A program made the translations under genes and the position numbers. Below the pieces are notes generated by a model. The model did no database searches. It saw only the letters and a list, made by a program, of their open reading frames with translations, and had not been told where the DNA came from. A stretch of DNA of 64,000 nt from the NCBI GenBank assembly GCA_964629015.1, contig CAZVMN010000007.1, positions 124,001-188,000 on the forward strand, read 5' to 3'. Each line of letters opens with the position of its first letter. The first letter of the stretch is position 1. The DNA is from Oceanococcus sp964629015. Its GTDB lineage: Bacteria; Pseudomonadota; Gammaproteobacteria; Nevskiales; Oceanococcaceae. Below, one piece after another: positions 8,922 through 18,668 of this stretch.

Positions 8922-11447
8922 ATGCGTTTGATTTTTCTATTGCTGCCACTGGCGCTCTGGGCAACGGCGTCCAGCGCCCAAGATGATGATCTGGACTTTC
9001 TGTTTTCCGATACCGAGATCACGCCCACACCTCGCCCCTCGCCATCGCCTTCCGAGGCAAGCTCAATAACGACCGACGATGAGCCGGTCACAACCATCCC
9101 GGTCAGCGAATTGCGCTCGCCGGAGCCGACGCGCGCCCCCGCACCCCCGAGCCGGGTGCTGGAGGAAATCGTGGTCACCGCGCAAAAACGCGAACAGTCA
9201 CTGCAGGACGTGCCCATTTCGGTCACCGCGGTGGACGGCTCGTTCATTGAAATGACCAACGCCGCTGACCTGGCTGATGTCTCGCTGTATGTGCCCAATG
9301 TGCGTGTGGACGCCGATGACCTGGGTTCACCGCAACTGTTCATTCGCGGCTTTGGCACCAATGCCTTCAACCCCAGCTTCGAAAGTTCGGTCGGCTTTGT
9401 GCAAGACGAAATCTACTTCGGCCGCCCCGGCTACTTCACCGAGTCCATGTTCGATGTGGATCGGGTCGAAGTGCTGCGCGGGCCGCAGGGCACCCTGTTC
9501 GGCAAAAACACCATCGCCGGCGTGTTCAACGTCAGCACGCGCAATCCCAGCGAGCTGTTTGAAGCGGATACGCGTTACACCTATGGCAGCAACAATGCGC
9601 ACCGCCTGGAGTTTGGCGTCGGCGGCATGTTTGCGGATTGGGGCGGCGTGCGCATTTCCGGTCTCTATCGCGACGAAGACGGCGAGTTGTACAACCAATT
9701 CCTGGATCGTGACGAAGAGGAACTGACCCAGCAAGCCGGGCGCATCAAGCTGATGCTCCTACCCAGCGACACCCTGAGCGTCAACCTCACCGCGCAGATT
9801 TCCGACACCGAAGCCGCATTCTGGCCCTATCAGCTGATGGAGTTGGATTCCGGCAGCTTCAACTTCCTGCGCAGCTACGACCCGGACGTCGAAGACGATC
9901 CCTACGATTTCCGCAACTCGGCCGACACCCCCGGCTTCATCGAAAAAGGCTCGGAAACCGTCTCGGCAATCACCCAATGGGACGTGGGCGATCTGTGGGG
10001 TTTGCAGGACAGCGCCTTCACATTGGTGCTGGCCGGCTCGAAATTCCATATCGATCAGCTCAACGAATTGGACGTCTCCCCAGCCGACATTGGCCGACTG
10101 GAGAATTACGAAGACCATGAGCAACTGTCCGGCGAACTGCGTTTCTCCGCCCGCGCCGATAGCCTGTTTGGCTTTGGTGGCGATGTCGATCTGGTTGCCG
10201 GTGCATTCTGGTACGACTCGCAGTACACCTTGCTCGCGCGTATCCACGCCGGCTCCGACATCGGCTCCTTTGTCCTCACCGAAGACGCCTTGCAACTGGT
10301 CAGCGGCTCGGGCGGCTTCGGCCTGATTGGCGGCCTGCCCGGCATTCCACTGCTCGGTAACATTCTCGGCCCAATCATCGGCGAGGATTTCTACCAGCTG
10401 GATTATGACCAGGCGGTGACCTCGCTGGCGTTCTTCGGGCAGATGACCTGGTATCTGACCGAGCGCATTGCGCTCACGCCGGGGGTACGTATCAACACCG
10501 AGGATAAAACTATTGACTCCGCGGGTTCACGAAGCTGCACCCTGGATCAACTGGGTCTGCCGGTCTGCGTGATGGCCACGCTCCTGGAAGCCGAGAATTA
10601 CGAGCGCAACGGTCTCAAACGTAGCGAGTCGGATGTTTCTCCCAAATTCGTCATCCAGTACTTTGGCGACAACGACATCAACTGGTTTGCCTCCTACGCG
10701 CGCGGTTACAAAAGCGGCGGGTTCAACTCCCTGTCCTACACCGGTGAAGATCTGGAGTTCGAGCCAGAGAAAGCCGAAACCTTTGAGTTGGGCGTCAAAG
10801 CCACCTTGTTTGATCGCACCCTGCGCCTCAACGCCACGCTGTACGACACGCGTTTCGACAATCTTCAGGTTTTGGCTTTCAACAGCGTGTTTTTCGATGT
10901 CGGCAACGCGGCGTCCGCCCGCTCACGCGGCCTGGAAGCCGATTTCATGTGGTTCACCCCGTTCGAGCCGCTGCAAATCATGGGCTCGATCGGCTTGCTC
11001 GAAGCCAAATACGACAGCTACGACGGCGCCCCCGCCCCGATTCGCGACAGCAACGGTGATCTGCAGATCGACGCCACCCAGGACCTCAGTGGCCAGCGCA
11101 TTGCTTTTGCGCCTCGTACCACGGCAACTCTCACGCCGATGCTGACCTTCCCGCTGTTTGGCCTGACCGGTCGTTTCGCGGTGGATGTTCTGCATCAAGG
11201 TGATCAATTCACCGACACCGACCTTGACCCCAACAGTCACGTGGATGCGTACACGCTGTACGCCGCGCGCGTGTCGATTTCCAACTACACAGAGAGCTGG
11301 TCAGTCACCTTGGGGGGCAGCAACCTGACCGACAAACGTGTTCTCAATCAGGTCACCGACGCAACCTTCTTCCCCGGCAGCTACTTTGCCCAGCAGGCCA
11401 GCGGACGTCAGTTGTTTGCGACCTTCAATTTGCGCTTCGGCGATTGA
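8922..11447 (+). CDS. TonB-dependent outer-membrane receptor
   Basis: This 841-residue protein has a Sec signal peptide (residues 1-19, cleavage after SSA) and then a Thr/Pro/Ser-rich linker. A TonB-box-like EEIVVTAQ follows, then a plug domain (DVPISVTAVDG, RVEVLRGPQGTLFGKN) and a 22-strand-type barrel ending in an aromatic-containing final strand (LFATFNLRFGD). Sequences such as NWFASYARGYKSGGFN are typical of the receptor subgroup often annotated for siderophores or other complex substrates. It lies directly behind tetR and before a penicillin-acylase-family lipoprotein. The substrate cannot be told from sequence. The start at 8922 is supported by AGGGGA and by the signal peptide. Confidence 0.92.
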   Translation: MRLIFLLLPLALWATASSAQDDDLDFLFSDTEITPTPRPSPSPSEASSITTDDEPVTTIPVSELRSPEPTRAPAPPSRVLEEIVVTAQKREQSLQDVPISVTAVDGSFIEMTNAADLADVSLYVPNVRVDADDLGSPQLFIRGFGTNAFNPSFESSVGFVQDEIYFGRPGYFTESMFDVDRVEVLRGPQGTLFGKNTIAGVFNVSTRNPSELFEADTRYTYGSNNAHRLEFGVGGMFADWGGVRISGLYRDEDGELYNQFLDRDEEELTQQAGRIKLMLLPSDTLSVNLTAQISDTEAAFWPYQLMELDSGSFNFLRSYDPDVEDDPYDFRNSADTPGFIEKGSETVSAITQWDVGDLWGLQDSAFTLVLAGSKFHIDQLNELDVSPADIGRLENYEDHEQLSGELRFSARADSLFGFGGDVDLVAGAFWYDSQYTLLARIHAGSDIGSFVLTEDALQLVSGSGGFGLIGGLPGIPLLGNILGPIIGEDFYQLDYDQAVTSLAFFGQMTWYLTERIALTPGVRINTEDKTIDSAGSRSCTLDQLGLPVCVMATLLEAENYERNGLKRSESDVSPKFVIQYFGDNDINWFASYARGYKSGGFNSLSYTGEDLEFEPEKAETFELGVKATLFDRTLRLNATLYDTRFDNLQVLAFNSVFFDVGNAASARSRGLEADFMWFTPFEPLQIMGSIGLLEAKYDSYDGAPAPIRDSNGDLQIDATQDLSGQRIAFAPRTTATLTPMLTFPLFGLTGRFAVDVLHQGDQFTDTDLDPNSHVDAYTLYAARVSISNYTESWSVTLGGSNLTDKRVLNQVTDATFFPGSYFAQQASGRQLFATFNLRFGD

Positions 11448-11546
11448 GCACTATGGATTCGTAAATTCAGCTACAGCCCGGGACAGTCCTGGGGCCCCGG
11501 CTTAAGATGAGCGCACCAAATATTCCTAAAACAACTGGGGGAACAC

Positions 11547-13994
11547 ATGCGCGGCATACTCAGCCTCGTTCTGCTTGTCGTCTTGAGCGCGTGTCAAAGT
11601 GGCGGGCGCGATTCAGTCAATTCGCTGCCATCATCCAATGACGCGCTGTCGGCTGAACTGCGTCGCAGCGACTACGGCATTGTTCACGTCAAAGCCGATG
11701 ACTTCGCCAGCCTCGGTTATGGCTACGCTTATGCCTTCGCCGAAGACAACCTGTGCCTGATTGCCGACAGCTACGTCACAGTCAATGGTGAACGCAGCAA
11801 GTATTTTGGCCCGGACAACAGCTGGACCTTCACCGGCAACAGCACCACCAACAACAATCTGAATTCGGATTTCTTCTTCAAGCTGATCATCGCCGAACAG
11901 CGCATCGAAAAGCTGCTCGACTTGCCGCCGCCGCAGGGCCCATTGCCGCAAGTGCGAGAGCTGGTGCGTGGCTATGTGGCCGGCTACAACCGCTACCTAC
12001 AGGATACCGGCGTTGACAATCTGCCGGACCCGACCTGCCGCGGTGAACCCTGGGTCCGGGAAATTCGCGAGATTGACGTCTACCGGCGTTTCTATCAGCT
12101 CGCCATGCTGGCGTCGTCGGGCGTCGCCATCAATGGCATCGGCAGCGCCCAACCCCCGACCGCCGGACTGATCCCCAGTGTGCTGCCCTCGGCTGAGGAC
12201 ATCGCCGCACAACTCGGCGCGCGCTGGGAAGGCATCCAGATTGGCAGCAATGCCATCGCCCTTGGCAGCGAGGCGACCGACACCGGCGGTGGCATGATTT
12301 TGGGCAACCCACATTTCCCCTGGGACGGCACAGAGCGCTTTCATCAGGCCCATCTCACGATCCCGGGCAAGCTGGATGTCACCGGTGTAAGCCTGTTCGG
12401 CGTGCCATTGATCTTGATCGGCTACAACAAAGACCTAGCCTGGAGCCACACGGTGTCCAGCGCCTGGCGTTTCACCCCATACCAGTTGACCCTGGTCCCC
12501 GGCGCACCAACCACCTATCTGGTTGATGGCGTTCCGGAAGCCATGACGCCGTGGGATCTGGAGGTGGAAAGCCTGCAAAGCGACGGCAGCGTCACGAACG
12601 TCTCACGCACGCTGTACACCACCCGTTGGGGACCGGTTTTCAACGAAATCCTTGGCTTGCCGCTGTTCCCATGGCTGCCGGTTCAGGCCTACGCGCTGGC
12701 CGATGCCAACGCCGCGAACTTCCGCTACGTGAATCATTTCCTGGAAACCAACCAGGCGAGTTCCAGCCGCGAGTTGCTGGAGATCCTCAAGCGCAACCAG
12801 GGCATACCGTGGGTGAATACCTTGGCCAGCGACCGCCACGGCGAAGCGCTCTACGCGGATATTTCCGTCACGCCGAACGTCCCCGATGACATGGCCCTGA
12901 GCTGCGCGGGTGTGCTCGGACTGGTAACCCACCCCTTGCTCGGCTTACCCGTGCTCGACGGTTCGCGCAGCAGCTGTGCGTGGCGCAATGATGAGGATGC
13001 GATCCAAGCCGGCACGCTGGGGCCATCGAACATGCCGTATCTGCTGCGCAACGATTACGTCACCAATTCCAACGACAGCCATTGGCTGTCCAGCCCACAG
13101 CAGCCACTGGAAGGTTTCGCCCGCATCATTGGCGACGAACAACGTGCGCGACGCATGCGCACCCGCTCCGGCTTGGTCATGCTGGAGGAGCATCTTTATG
13201 GCGACAACGGCCACACGTTCAGTCGTCAGCAGATGCAGGATTTGTTGTACAACGACCGTCAGCACGCCGCCCATCTGTGGATTGATGACCTGATCCCGTT
13301 CTGCCGCCTGCTCCCCATTATGGTCGGGCTAGGTGGACCGGTGACCACCGGCGAGGCCTGCGATGTGCTGGAGGCCTGGGACCGCAGCGATCGCCTCGAC
13401 AGTGCGGGCGCCGTGCTGTTCCGACGCTTCGCCGAGAACCTCTACATCGCCAACATTCCCTCGGGCACCTCGGCATCGCAGCTCGAATTCCTGGATGTCT
13501 GGACCCAGCCCTTTGATGTCAACGACCCGGTCCACACGCCGAGTGGTCTGAATGTGCTCAACCCGCACGTGGAGCTTGCTCTGGCCAGCGCCATCAGTGA
13601 CCTCAACGGTGCGGGCATGCCACTCGATGCGACCCTGCGACAAGCCCAGACAGAGCGGCGCGGTGAGGAGAAAATCCCCATTCATGGCGGCCCTGGCGCC
13701 ATGGGCGTCTTCAATGCGATCACCAACCCGTGGGTGGACGGTGAGGGCTATATCGACGTCGTGCATGGCTCCAGTTTTATTCAGGTGGTCAGCTTTGACG
13801 GCGACGACTGTCCCGATGCGCGCACCATCCTGACGTACTCGCAGAGCTCCGACCCAAGCTCCCCGCACTTCGCGGATCAGACACGCCTTTACTCAGAAAG
13901 TGGTTGGGTCGAGGCCCAGTTCTGTGAGAGCGAGATCCGTGGCAGGGTTACGCACAGCAAGACCTTGAGTGAAGGCACAGCGAGCCTGAACTAA
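11547..13994 (+). CDS. Penicillin acylase/aculeacin acylase-family lipoprotein (Ntn hydrolase)
   Basis: This 815-residue precursor belongs to the penicillin amidase family, which hydrolyses side-chain amides (penicillins, N-acyl-homoserine lactones, acylated lipopeptides). These enzymes self-cleave to expose an N-terminal catalytic Ser. Here the predicted site is Gly233-Ser234 in IQIGSNAIAL, followed by GNPHFPW as usual. The N-terminus has a clear lipobox (LSAC, Cys16), so the precursor would be anchored in the envelope. GGGGGAA is a strong ribosome site. With the preceding TonB receptor it could process an acylated compound in the periplasm, but that is inference. A strong hairpin follows at 14015. 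Confidence 0.88.
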   Translation: MRGILSLVLLVVLSACQSGGRDSVNSLPSSNDALSAELRRSDYGIVHVKADDFASLGYGYAYAFAEDNLCLIADSYVTVNGERSKYFGPDNSWTFTGNSTTNNNLNSDFFFKLIIAEQRIEKLLDLPPPQGPLPQVRELVRGYVAGYNRYLQDTGVDNLPDPTCRGEPWVREIREIDVYRRFYQLAMLASSGVAINGIGSAQPPTAGLIPSVLPSAEDIAAQLGARWEGIQIGSNAIALGSEATDTGGGMILGNPHFPWDGTERFHQAHLTIPGKLDVTGVSLFGVPLILIGYNKDLAWSHTVSSAWRFTPYQLTLVPGAPTTYLVDGVPEAMTPWDLEVESLQSDGSVTNVSRTLYTTRWGPVFNEILGLPLFPWLPVQAYALADANAANFRYVNHFLETNQASSSRELLEILKRNQGIPWVNTLASDRHGEALYADISVTPNVPDDMALSCAGVLGLVTHPLLGLPVLDGSRSSCAWRNDEDAIQAGTLGPSNMPYLLRNDYVTNSNDSHWLSSPQQPLEGFARIIGDEQRARRMRTRSGLVMLEEHLYGDNGHTFSRQQMQDLLYNDRQHAAHLWIDDLIPFCRLLPIMVGLGGPVTTGEACDVLEAWDRSDRLDSAGAVLFRRFAENLYIANIPSGTSASQLEFLDVWTQPFDVNDPVHTPSGLNVLNPHVELALASAISDLNGAGMPLDATLRQAQTERRGEEKIPIHGGPGAMGVFNAITNPWVDGEGYIDVVHGSSFIQVVSFDGDDCPDARTILTYSQSSDPSSPHFADQTRLYSESGWVEAQFCESEIRGRVTHSKTLSEGTASLN

Positions 13995-14014
13995 GCCAGA
14001 GTGTGGCGTAGCAA

Positions 14015-14047
14015 CGGGTGGTGCCGTGACATACACGGCGCCACCCG
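14015..14047. terminator. Convergent (bidirectional) terminator hairpin
   Basis: CGGGTGGTGCCGTG at 14015-14028 pairs with CACGGCGCCACCCG at 14034-14047 around a 5-base loop, with one G-U pair. It fills the 74-base gap between the convergent acylase gene and gcvPB. The T tract after it is short, so termination may be incomplete. Confidence 0.6.
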
Positions 14048-14068
14048 AGCTCTTTCACCTCGGGCGAC

Positions 14069-15523
14069 TTAGCCCTGCCAGCGCAAATCCAGCTGCCGCG
14101 CCGCGCGCACGTCATCCAGGCGCCGCACCGGCTGGGTATAGGGCGCACCCTTGACCTTGTCGATGTCGGCCTTGGCCTCGTCCCAGATCGCGACCATGGC
14201 ATCGACGAAAGCATCCAGTGTGGCCTGATCTTCCGACTCAGTCGGCTCGATCAGCAGGCATTCGGGTACCAGCAGCGGAAAGTAGATGGTTGGGGCGTGA
14301 TAGCCGTAATCGAGCAGACGCTTGGCCATATCGGTGGCGGTGAACTCGAGTTCCTGCTTCTGCTTTTTGAGCGTCACGATGAACTCGTGGGTCGCTCGGC
14401 GTCCGTCAAAGGCCAGATCGAAACCTTTGTCTTTCAGGCGCGCCATCAGGTAATTGGCATTCAGGGTGGCGAACTCGGCCACCCGGGTCATGCCATCCGG
14501 CCCCAGCATCAACGCATAGACATAGGCCCGCAGCAGTACCCCGGCGTTGCCCATGAAGGCAGACAGTCGCCCGATGCTTTGTGGCAGATCGTTTTCATCC
14601 AGCCAGCGGTACTGATCGCCATCTTTGCCCACCACCGGAATCGGCATGAATGGGCGCAGGCGCTCGGACACACCGACCGCACCAGAGCCCGGCCCGCCGC
14701 CGCCATGCGGGGTGGAGAAGGTTTTGTGCAGGTTCATGTGGATGACATCAAAACCCATATCGCCCGGACGCACCTTGCCGAGAATCGCGTTGAGATTGGC
14801 GCCGTCGTAGTACAGCAGGCCGCCCGCCTCGTGAACCTTCTTGGCGATGATTTCGATCTTGCGTTCGAACACGCCCAGAGTCGACGGATTGGTCAGCATG
14901 ATGCCAGCGGTCTTTGGACCCAATGCCGCTTCCAGAGCTTCGAGATCCACGTCGCCGTTCTTGTCGGTGGGGATCTCGCGCACCGTGCAGCCACACTGGA
15001 TCGCGGTGGCCGGATTGGTGCCATGGGCGGCATCCGGCACCAGAATCTCGGTGCGCTCGGTATCACCGCGCGACAGGTGGTAGGCGCGGATCATGGCGAC
15101 GCCAGCGAACTCCCCCTGAGCGCCGGCCATCGGGGTCAGCGACACGCCTTTCATGCCGGTGACTGATTTGAGAATCTCTTGCAAATCGTACATACAGGCC
15201 AGATAGCCCTGACTGTGATCCGGCGTGGCGAGCGGATGGCGGGCCAGAAACTCCGGCAACATGGCCAGGGTGTTGCAGGCCCGCGGGTTGTATTTCATCG
15301 TGCAGCTACCCAGTGGGTAGAAATGCGTGTCGATGGAGAAGTTCTTCTGCGACAGGCGGGTGTAATGACGCACCACCTGCATCTCCGAGACTTCCGGCAG
15401 ACCGGGAGTGTCCTGACGCAGGAATTCTGCCGGAATGGCGGTTGGCGCAGCCGCCTCCACGGGCGCCTGAGCAGCGGCACGGCGGCCCGGCGAGGACAGT
15501 TCAAAAATCAGCGCTTCGCTCAT
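14069..15523 (-). CDS. gcvPB: Glycine dehydrogenase (decarboxylating) subunit 2
   Basis: This is the C-terminal half of the split P-protein of the glycine cleavage system (484 residues). It carries the PLP lysine in MNLHKTFSTPHGGGGPG and the glycine-rich loop that follows. With GcvPA it decarboxylates glycine and passes the aminomethyl group to lipoylated GcvH. The ATG at 15523 has GGGAG just upstream and lies two bases after the gcvPA stop, indicating translational coupling. It is the last gene of the riboswitch-controlled gcv operon. Confidence 0.96.
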   Translation of the reverse strand: MSEALIFELSSPGRRAAAQAPVEAAAPTAIPAEFLRQDTPGLPEVSEMQVVRHYTRLSQKNFSIDTHFYPLGSCTMKYNPRACNTLAMLPEFLARHPLATPDHSQGYLACMYDLQEILKSVTGMKGVSLTPMAGAQGEFAGVAMIRAYHLSRGDTERTEILVPDAAHGTNPATAIQCGCTVREIPTDKNGDVDLEALEAALGPKTAGIMLTNPSTLGVFERKIEIIAKKVHEAGGLLYYDGANLNAILGKVRPGDMGFDVIHMNLHKTFSTPHGGGGPGSGAVGVSERLRPFMPIPVVGKDGDQYRWLDENDLPQSIGRLSAFMGNAGVLLRAYVYALMLGPDGMTRVAEFATLNANYLMARLKDKGFDLAFDGRRATHEFIVTLKKQKQELEFTATDMAKRLLDYGYHAPTIYFPLLVPECLLIEPTESEDQATLDAFVDAMVAIWDEAKADIDKVKGAPYTQPVRRLDDVRAARQLDLRWQG

Positions 15524-15525
15524 GA

Positions 15526-16887
15526 TCAGGCTCCCAGTGCAGCTTTGAGTTCGTCGACATAGCGGGTGATGTCGGCGTCGCTCTTGGTTTCGGTCACGCA
15601 CACCAGCAGGGCATTGCCCAGCGTCGGGTAATGCGCGTGCAGATCCAGACCGGCGAGGATGTCGCGCTTGGACAGCGCATCAATCACCTCGGCGGCCGGC
15701 TTGGGCAGACGAATCACCGCCTCATGGAAACCGGCGCCAGTGAACACCGCGTCAACGCCGTCAATGGTGCACAGCGCATCAACCAGCTTGCGCGTGTTGT
15801 GCCAGCAGGCCGAAGCCACGCGACGCAAACCCTCGGCGCCGAGCAAGGACATATGGATTGTCGATGCCGTGACCACCAAGCCCTGGTTGGTGCAGATGTT
15901 GGACGTCGCTTTGGCGCGGCGAATGTGCTGCTCGCGCGCCTGCAGGGTCAGGGTGTAACCGACCTTGCCTTCCAGATCGACGGTGCGCCCGACAATGCGC
16001 CCCGGCATCTGTCGCACATGCTGTTGTTTGCAGCACATAAAGCCGTAGTACGGCCCACCAGAGGACAGCGGTGCGCCCAGCGGTTGGCCGTCACCACAGA
16101 CAATGTCCGCGCCCTGTGTACCCCATTGGCCCGGCGCCTTCAGCAGAGCCAGCGCCACCGGGTTGACCACGCCAATAACCAGCGCGCCCTGGGCATGCGC
16201 CCAATCGGTGAGTTGATCCACCGCTTCCAGCTGCCCGAAGAAGTTGGGCTGCGGAATCACCAGCGAGGAAATCGCCTGACCTTCGTAGGCTTTGAGGCTG
16301 TCGAGCAGCGTGGTGCCGGTGCTGTCATCAAACTCGATGCTGATGAACTCAAAACCCTGGGCGTCACAGATCGCCTTGGCGCAGGCCCGGTAGTAGGGAT
16401 GCACCGAGGCCGGCATCAGCACCCGATGTTCCTTGACCTTACGGTTGGCCCGCGCCGCCATCAGCACGGCTTCAGCCAGACCGGTGGCACCGTCGTACAG
16501 CGAAGCATTGGACACGTCCATGCCGGTCAGGCTGCACATCATGGTCTGATACTCGTAGATCAGTTGCAGCGTGCCCTGGCTGGCTTCGGCCTGATACGGC
16601 GTGTAAGCCGAATAAAACTCACCGCGAGTGGCGATCTGCCACACCGCTGCCGGGATGTGGTGTTCGTAGGCGCCCGCGCCGATGAAACACAGCGGTTGAC
16701 CGTCGGTCTCTGCGCGCTCGTGCATCAGGCGCGAGACTTCCATCTCGGAGCGACGCGCCGGAATGTTGTCGAAGGATTTGACCTTGAGATTCTCGGGAAT
16801 CTCGTCAAACAGGTCTTCGATGCTGTTGGCACCGATCGCGGCCAGCATGCGGCTGACCTCGGCTTCCGTGTGCGGAATGAAAGGCAT
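15526..16887 (-). CDS. gcvPA: Glycine dehydrogenase (decarboxylating) subunit 1
   Basis: This is the N-terminal half of the split glycine decarboxylase (453 residues), with the characteristic opening MPFIPHTEAEVSRML and later segments YTPYQAEASQGTLQ and LYDGATGLAEA. It forms the P-protein heterotetramer with GcvPB. Its length matches the family. It follows gcvH by 53 bases and is tightly coupled to gcvPB. Many bacteria carry a single-chain GcvP, so the two-gene form is a useful lineage marker. Confidence 0.96.
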   Translation of the reverse strand: MPFIPHTEAEVSRMLAAIGANSIEDLFDEIPENLKVKSFDNIPARRSEMEVSRLMHERAETDGQPLCFIGAGAYEHHIPAAVWQIATRGEFYSAYTPYQAEASQGTLQLIYEYQTMMCSLTGMDVSNASLYDGATGLAEAVLMAARANRKVKEHRVLMPASVHPYYRACAKAICDAQGFEFISIEFDDSTGTTLLDSLKAYEGQAISSLVIPQPNFFGQLEAVDQLTDWAHAQGALVIGVVNPVALALLKAPGQWGTQGADIVCGDGQPLGAPLSSGGPYYGFMCCKQQHVRQMPGRIVGRTVDLEGKVGYTLTLQAREQHIRRAKATSNICTNQGLVVTASTIHMSLLGAEGLRRVASACWHNTRKLVDALCTIDGVDAVFTGAGFHEAVIRLPKPAAEVIDALSKRDILAGLDLHAHYPTLGNALLVCVTETKSDADITRYVDELKAALGA

Positions 16888-16940
16888 ATCTGCGTCTCGC
16901 TAAAACCGGCCCCGAATCCAGACGAACTGGGGCGGTGAAA

Positions 16941-17333
16941 TTACTGTTCGGACTTGAGGAAGTCGGCGTAGCCGTCGGCGCTCATCAGGCCATCCAGCTC
17001 ACCGGCATCGGCGGGCTGCAATTTGAAAATCCAGCCTTCGCCGTAAGGGTCATCGTTGAGCGTTTCCGGCGCATCGGCCAGGACGTCATTGCCGCCGATC
17101 ACGTCACCAGCCACCGGTGCGTAGACATCCGAGGCAGCCTTGACCGACTCAACCACAGCGGCGGCATCACCCGTGCCAAAGCTTTGGCCCGCTTCCGGGG
17201 TTTCCACAAACACCAGATCGCCCAGGGCCTCCTGCGCATGGTCGGTGATGCCGATGGTCAGACTGCCGTCGGCCTCGACGCGAATCCATTCATGGGATTT
17301 GGTGTACTTCAGTTCTGCGGGAATCTGGCTCAT
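16941..17333 (-). CDS. gcvH: Glycine cleavage system H protein
   Basis: This 130-residue lipoyl carrier has the lipoylation lysine in ESVKAASD (Lys65) and the full GcvH pattern (SHEWIRVE at the start, NDDPYGEGWIFKL near the end). It shuttles the aminomethyl group from the P-protein to the T-protein and electrons to the L-protein. Its ATG overlaps the gcvT stop by four bases (ATGA). Confidence 0.97.
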   Translation of the reverse strand: MSQIPAELKYTKSHEWIRVEADGSLTIGITDHAQEALGDLVFVETPEAGQSFGTGDAAAVVESVKAASDVYAPVAGDVIGGNDVLADAPETLNDDPYGEGWIFKLQPADAGELDGLMSADGYADFLKSEQ

Positions 17334-18427
17334 GACGAGGCCTCCGGTAGATCAATCAGGATTTTTCCATTGCGCACGAACGGGGCTTTGACCACCCGCG
17401 CCGGCACGTTCTTGTTGCGAATCTGAATCTCGACCCGGTCGAAATCGCCCCGGGGAATGCGCGCCAGCGCGATCGACACACCGGCAGTGGGTGAGAAACC
17501 ACCGCTGGTCACCTCGCCTTGCCCGGCGGGGGTGTCCACCAGCTGATGCGCGCGCATGATGCCGCGCCCTTCCAGCACCAGACCGACAAAGCGCGGGAGC
17601 TGGCCCGCGACTTTTTGTTCTTCAAGTGCCTTGCGCCCCACGAAATCGCGCGTGCCGGGCTCCCAGGCCACCGTCCAGCCCAACCCGGCTTGCAGCGGCG
17701 TGATGTCTTCGTCCATGTCCTGGCCGTACAGGTTCATGCCGGCTTCCATGCGCAGCGTGTCGCGCGCGCCCAGCCCGCAAGGCGCGACGCCAGCAGCAAG
17801 CAGCGCATCCCACAGGGCCGGCAGTTCGGCGACCGGCAATATGCATTCAAAACCGTCTTCGCCGGTGTAACCCGTGCGCCCGATCAGACCGTCGGCGTCC
17901 CCCACGCACTGGAACACACCCAGTTCGGACGCTTTGGCGCGATACGCGCTGGGCAGCAACGGCAATGCTTTTTCACGCGCCTTGGGGCCTTGCACCGCGA
18001 CGATGCCCAGATCGCGCCGCACTTTGATGTCGACATCGAAGTCCTGGCTGCGCGCCTGCATCCAGGCGACGTCTTTGTCGGCCGTGCCCGCATTGACCAC
18101 CACGCGGTACACCCCGTCCAACACGTACACGATGAGATCGTCGACCACCCCGCCCTGCTCATTCAGCATGCATGAGTAGATCGCTTTGCCGGGCGCGACG
18201 CGGGCGACATCATTGGCCAGAAGGTACTGAAGAAAAGCTTGCGCCTGGTCGCCGGACACATCGACCGCGCACATGTGCGAGACATCGAACATGCCGGCAT
18301 CACGACGCACCGCATGGTGCTCTTCGACCTGCGAGCCATAATGCAAGGGCATGTCCCAGCCGGCGAAATCGACGATCTTGGCGCCAGCCTGCTGGTGTTT
18401 TTGGTAAAGAGGCGTTGTCTGAGCCAC
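17330..18427 (-). CDS. gcvT: Glycine cleavage system aminomethyltransferase (T protein)
   Basis: This is a 365-residue T-protein. Recognisable segments are VDFAGWDMPLHYGSQVEEHHAVR, FDVSHM, GRTGYTGEDGFEC and FVGRKALEEQ. It transfers the methylene group to tetrahydrofolate and releases ammonia. The GTG at 18427 is preferred over an upstream GTG at 18439 because it gives the family's usual start (MAQTTPLYQKH) and has AGGTGAG six bases before it. It is the first gene of the gcv operon. The leader carries a tandem glycine riboswitch ending about 35 bases before the start. Confidence 0.96.
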   Translation of the reverse strand: MAQTTPLYQKHQQAGAKIVDFAGWDMPLHYGSQVEEHHAVRRDAGMFDVSHMCAVDVSGDQAQAFLQYLLANDVARVAPGKAIYSCMLNEQGGVVDDLIVYVLDGVYRVVVNAGTADKDVAWMQARSQDFDVDIKVRRDLGIVAVQGPKAREKALPLLPSAYRAKASELGVFQCVGDADGLIGRTGYTGEDGFECILPVAELPALWDALLAAGVAPCGLGARDTLRMEAGMNLYGQDMDEDITPLQAGLGWTVAWEPGTRDFVGRKALEEQKVAGQLPRFVGLVLEGRGIMRAHQLVDTPAGQGEVTSGGFSPTAGVSIALARIPRGDFDRVEIQIRNKNVPARVVKAPFVRNGKILIDLPEASS

Positions 18428-18461
18428 GGCGTATCTCACCTGAATCGGTTGAATGATCGCC

Positions 18462-18634
18462 GCCCCTCTGTCCTATAACCTGAGAGTTAAGCCCCTTCGG
18501 TGGGTGATCACAGATCACCGCTCTCCAGAGTCAGCCGAATTCGCGCACGCGGTCCATGGGCCTGAGCGATTCCGGGCGGATTTGCGCCTTCGGCGGCAGC
18601 GCCATCCGGCCCTGCTCTCTCCCACGTTTGCGAC
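18462..18634 (-). promoter_or_regulatory. Tandem glycine riboswitch upstream of gcvT
   Basis: Two successive aptamers are visible on the minus strand. Aptamer 1 (about 18632-18545) contains GTGGGAGAG, then GCCGCCGAAGGCGCAA, then CCGCCCGGAATCGCTCAGGC. Aptamer 2 (about 18534-18462) contains CTCTGGAGAG, CACCCACCGAAGGGGC and CTCTCAGG...GGACAGAGGGG. These blocks are the conserved core of the glycine (gcvT) riboswitch, and the downstream gene is gcvT. I see no terminator hairpin with a T tract between aptamer 2 and the start codon, so control of translation initiation is more likely than attenuation (inference). Confidence 0.93.
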
Positions 18635-18668
18635 GATCAGGTGGTGACCCGACCGAGCTGAGAGGCGA

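Noticed and set aside
11448..11546. GC-rich inverted sequence between the TonB receptor and the acylase genes as a terminator
   Set aside because: The pairing (AGCCCGGG with CCCCGGCT) is imperfect with a bulky loop and has no T tract. The two genes may be co-transcribed.
15631..16938. Plus-strand open frame of 435 codons
   Set aside because: It is fully antisense to gcvPA, which is unmistakable by motif and operon context.
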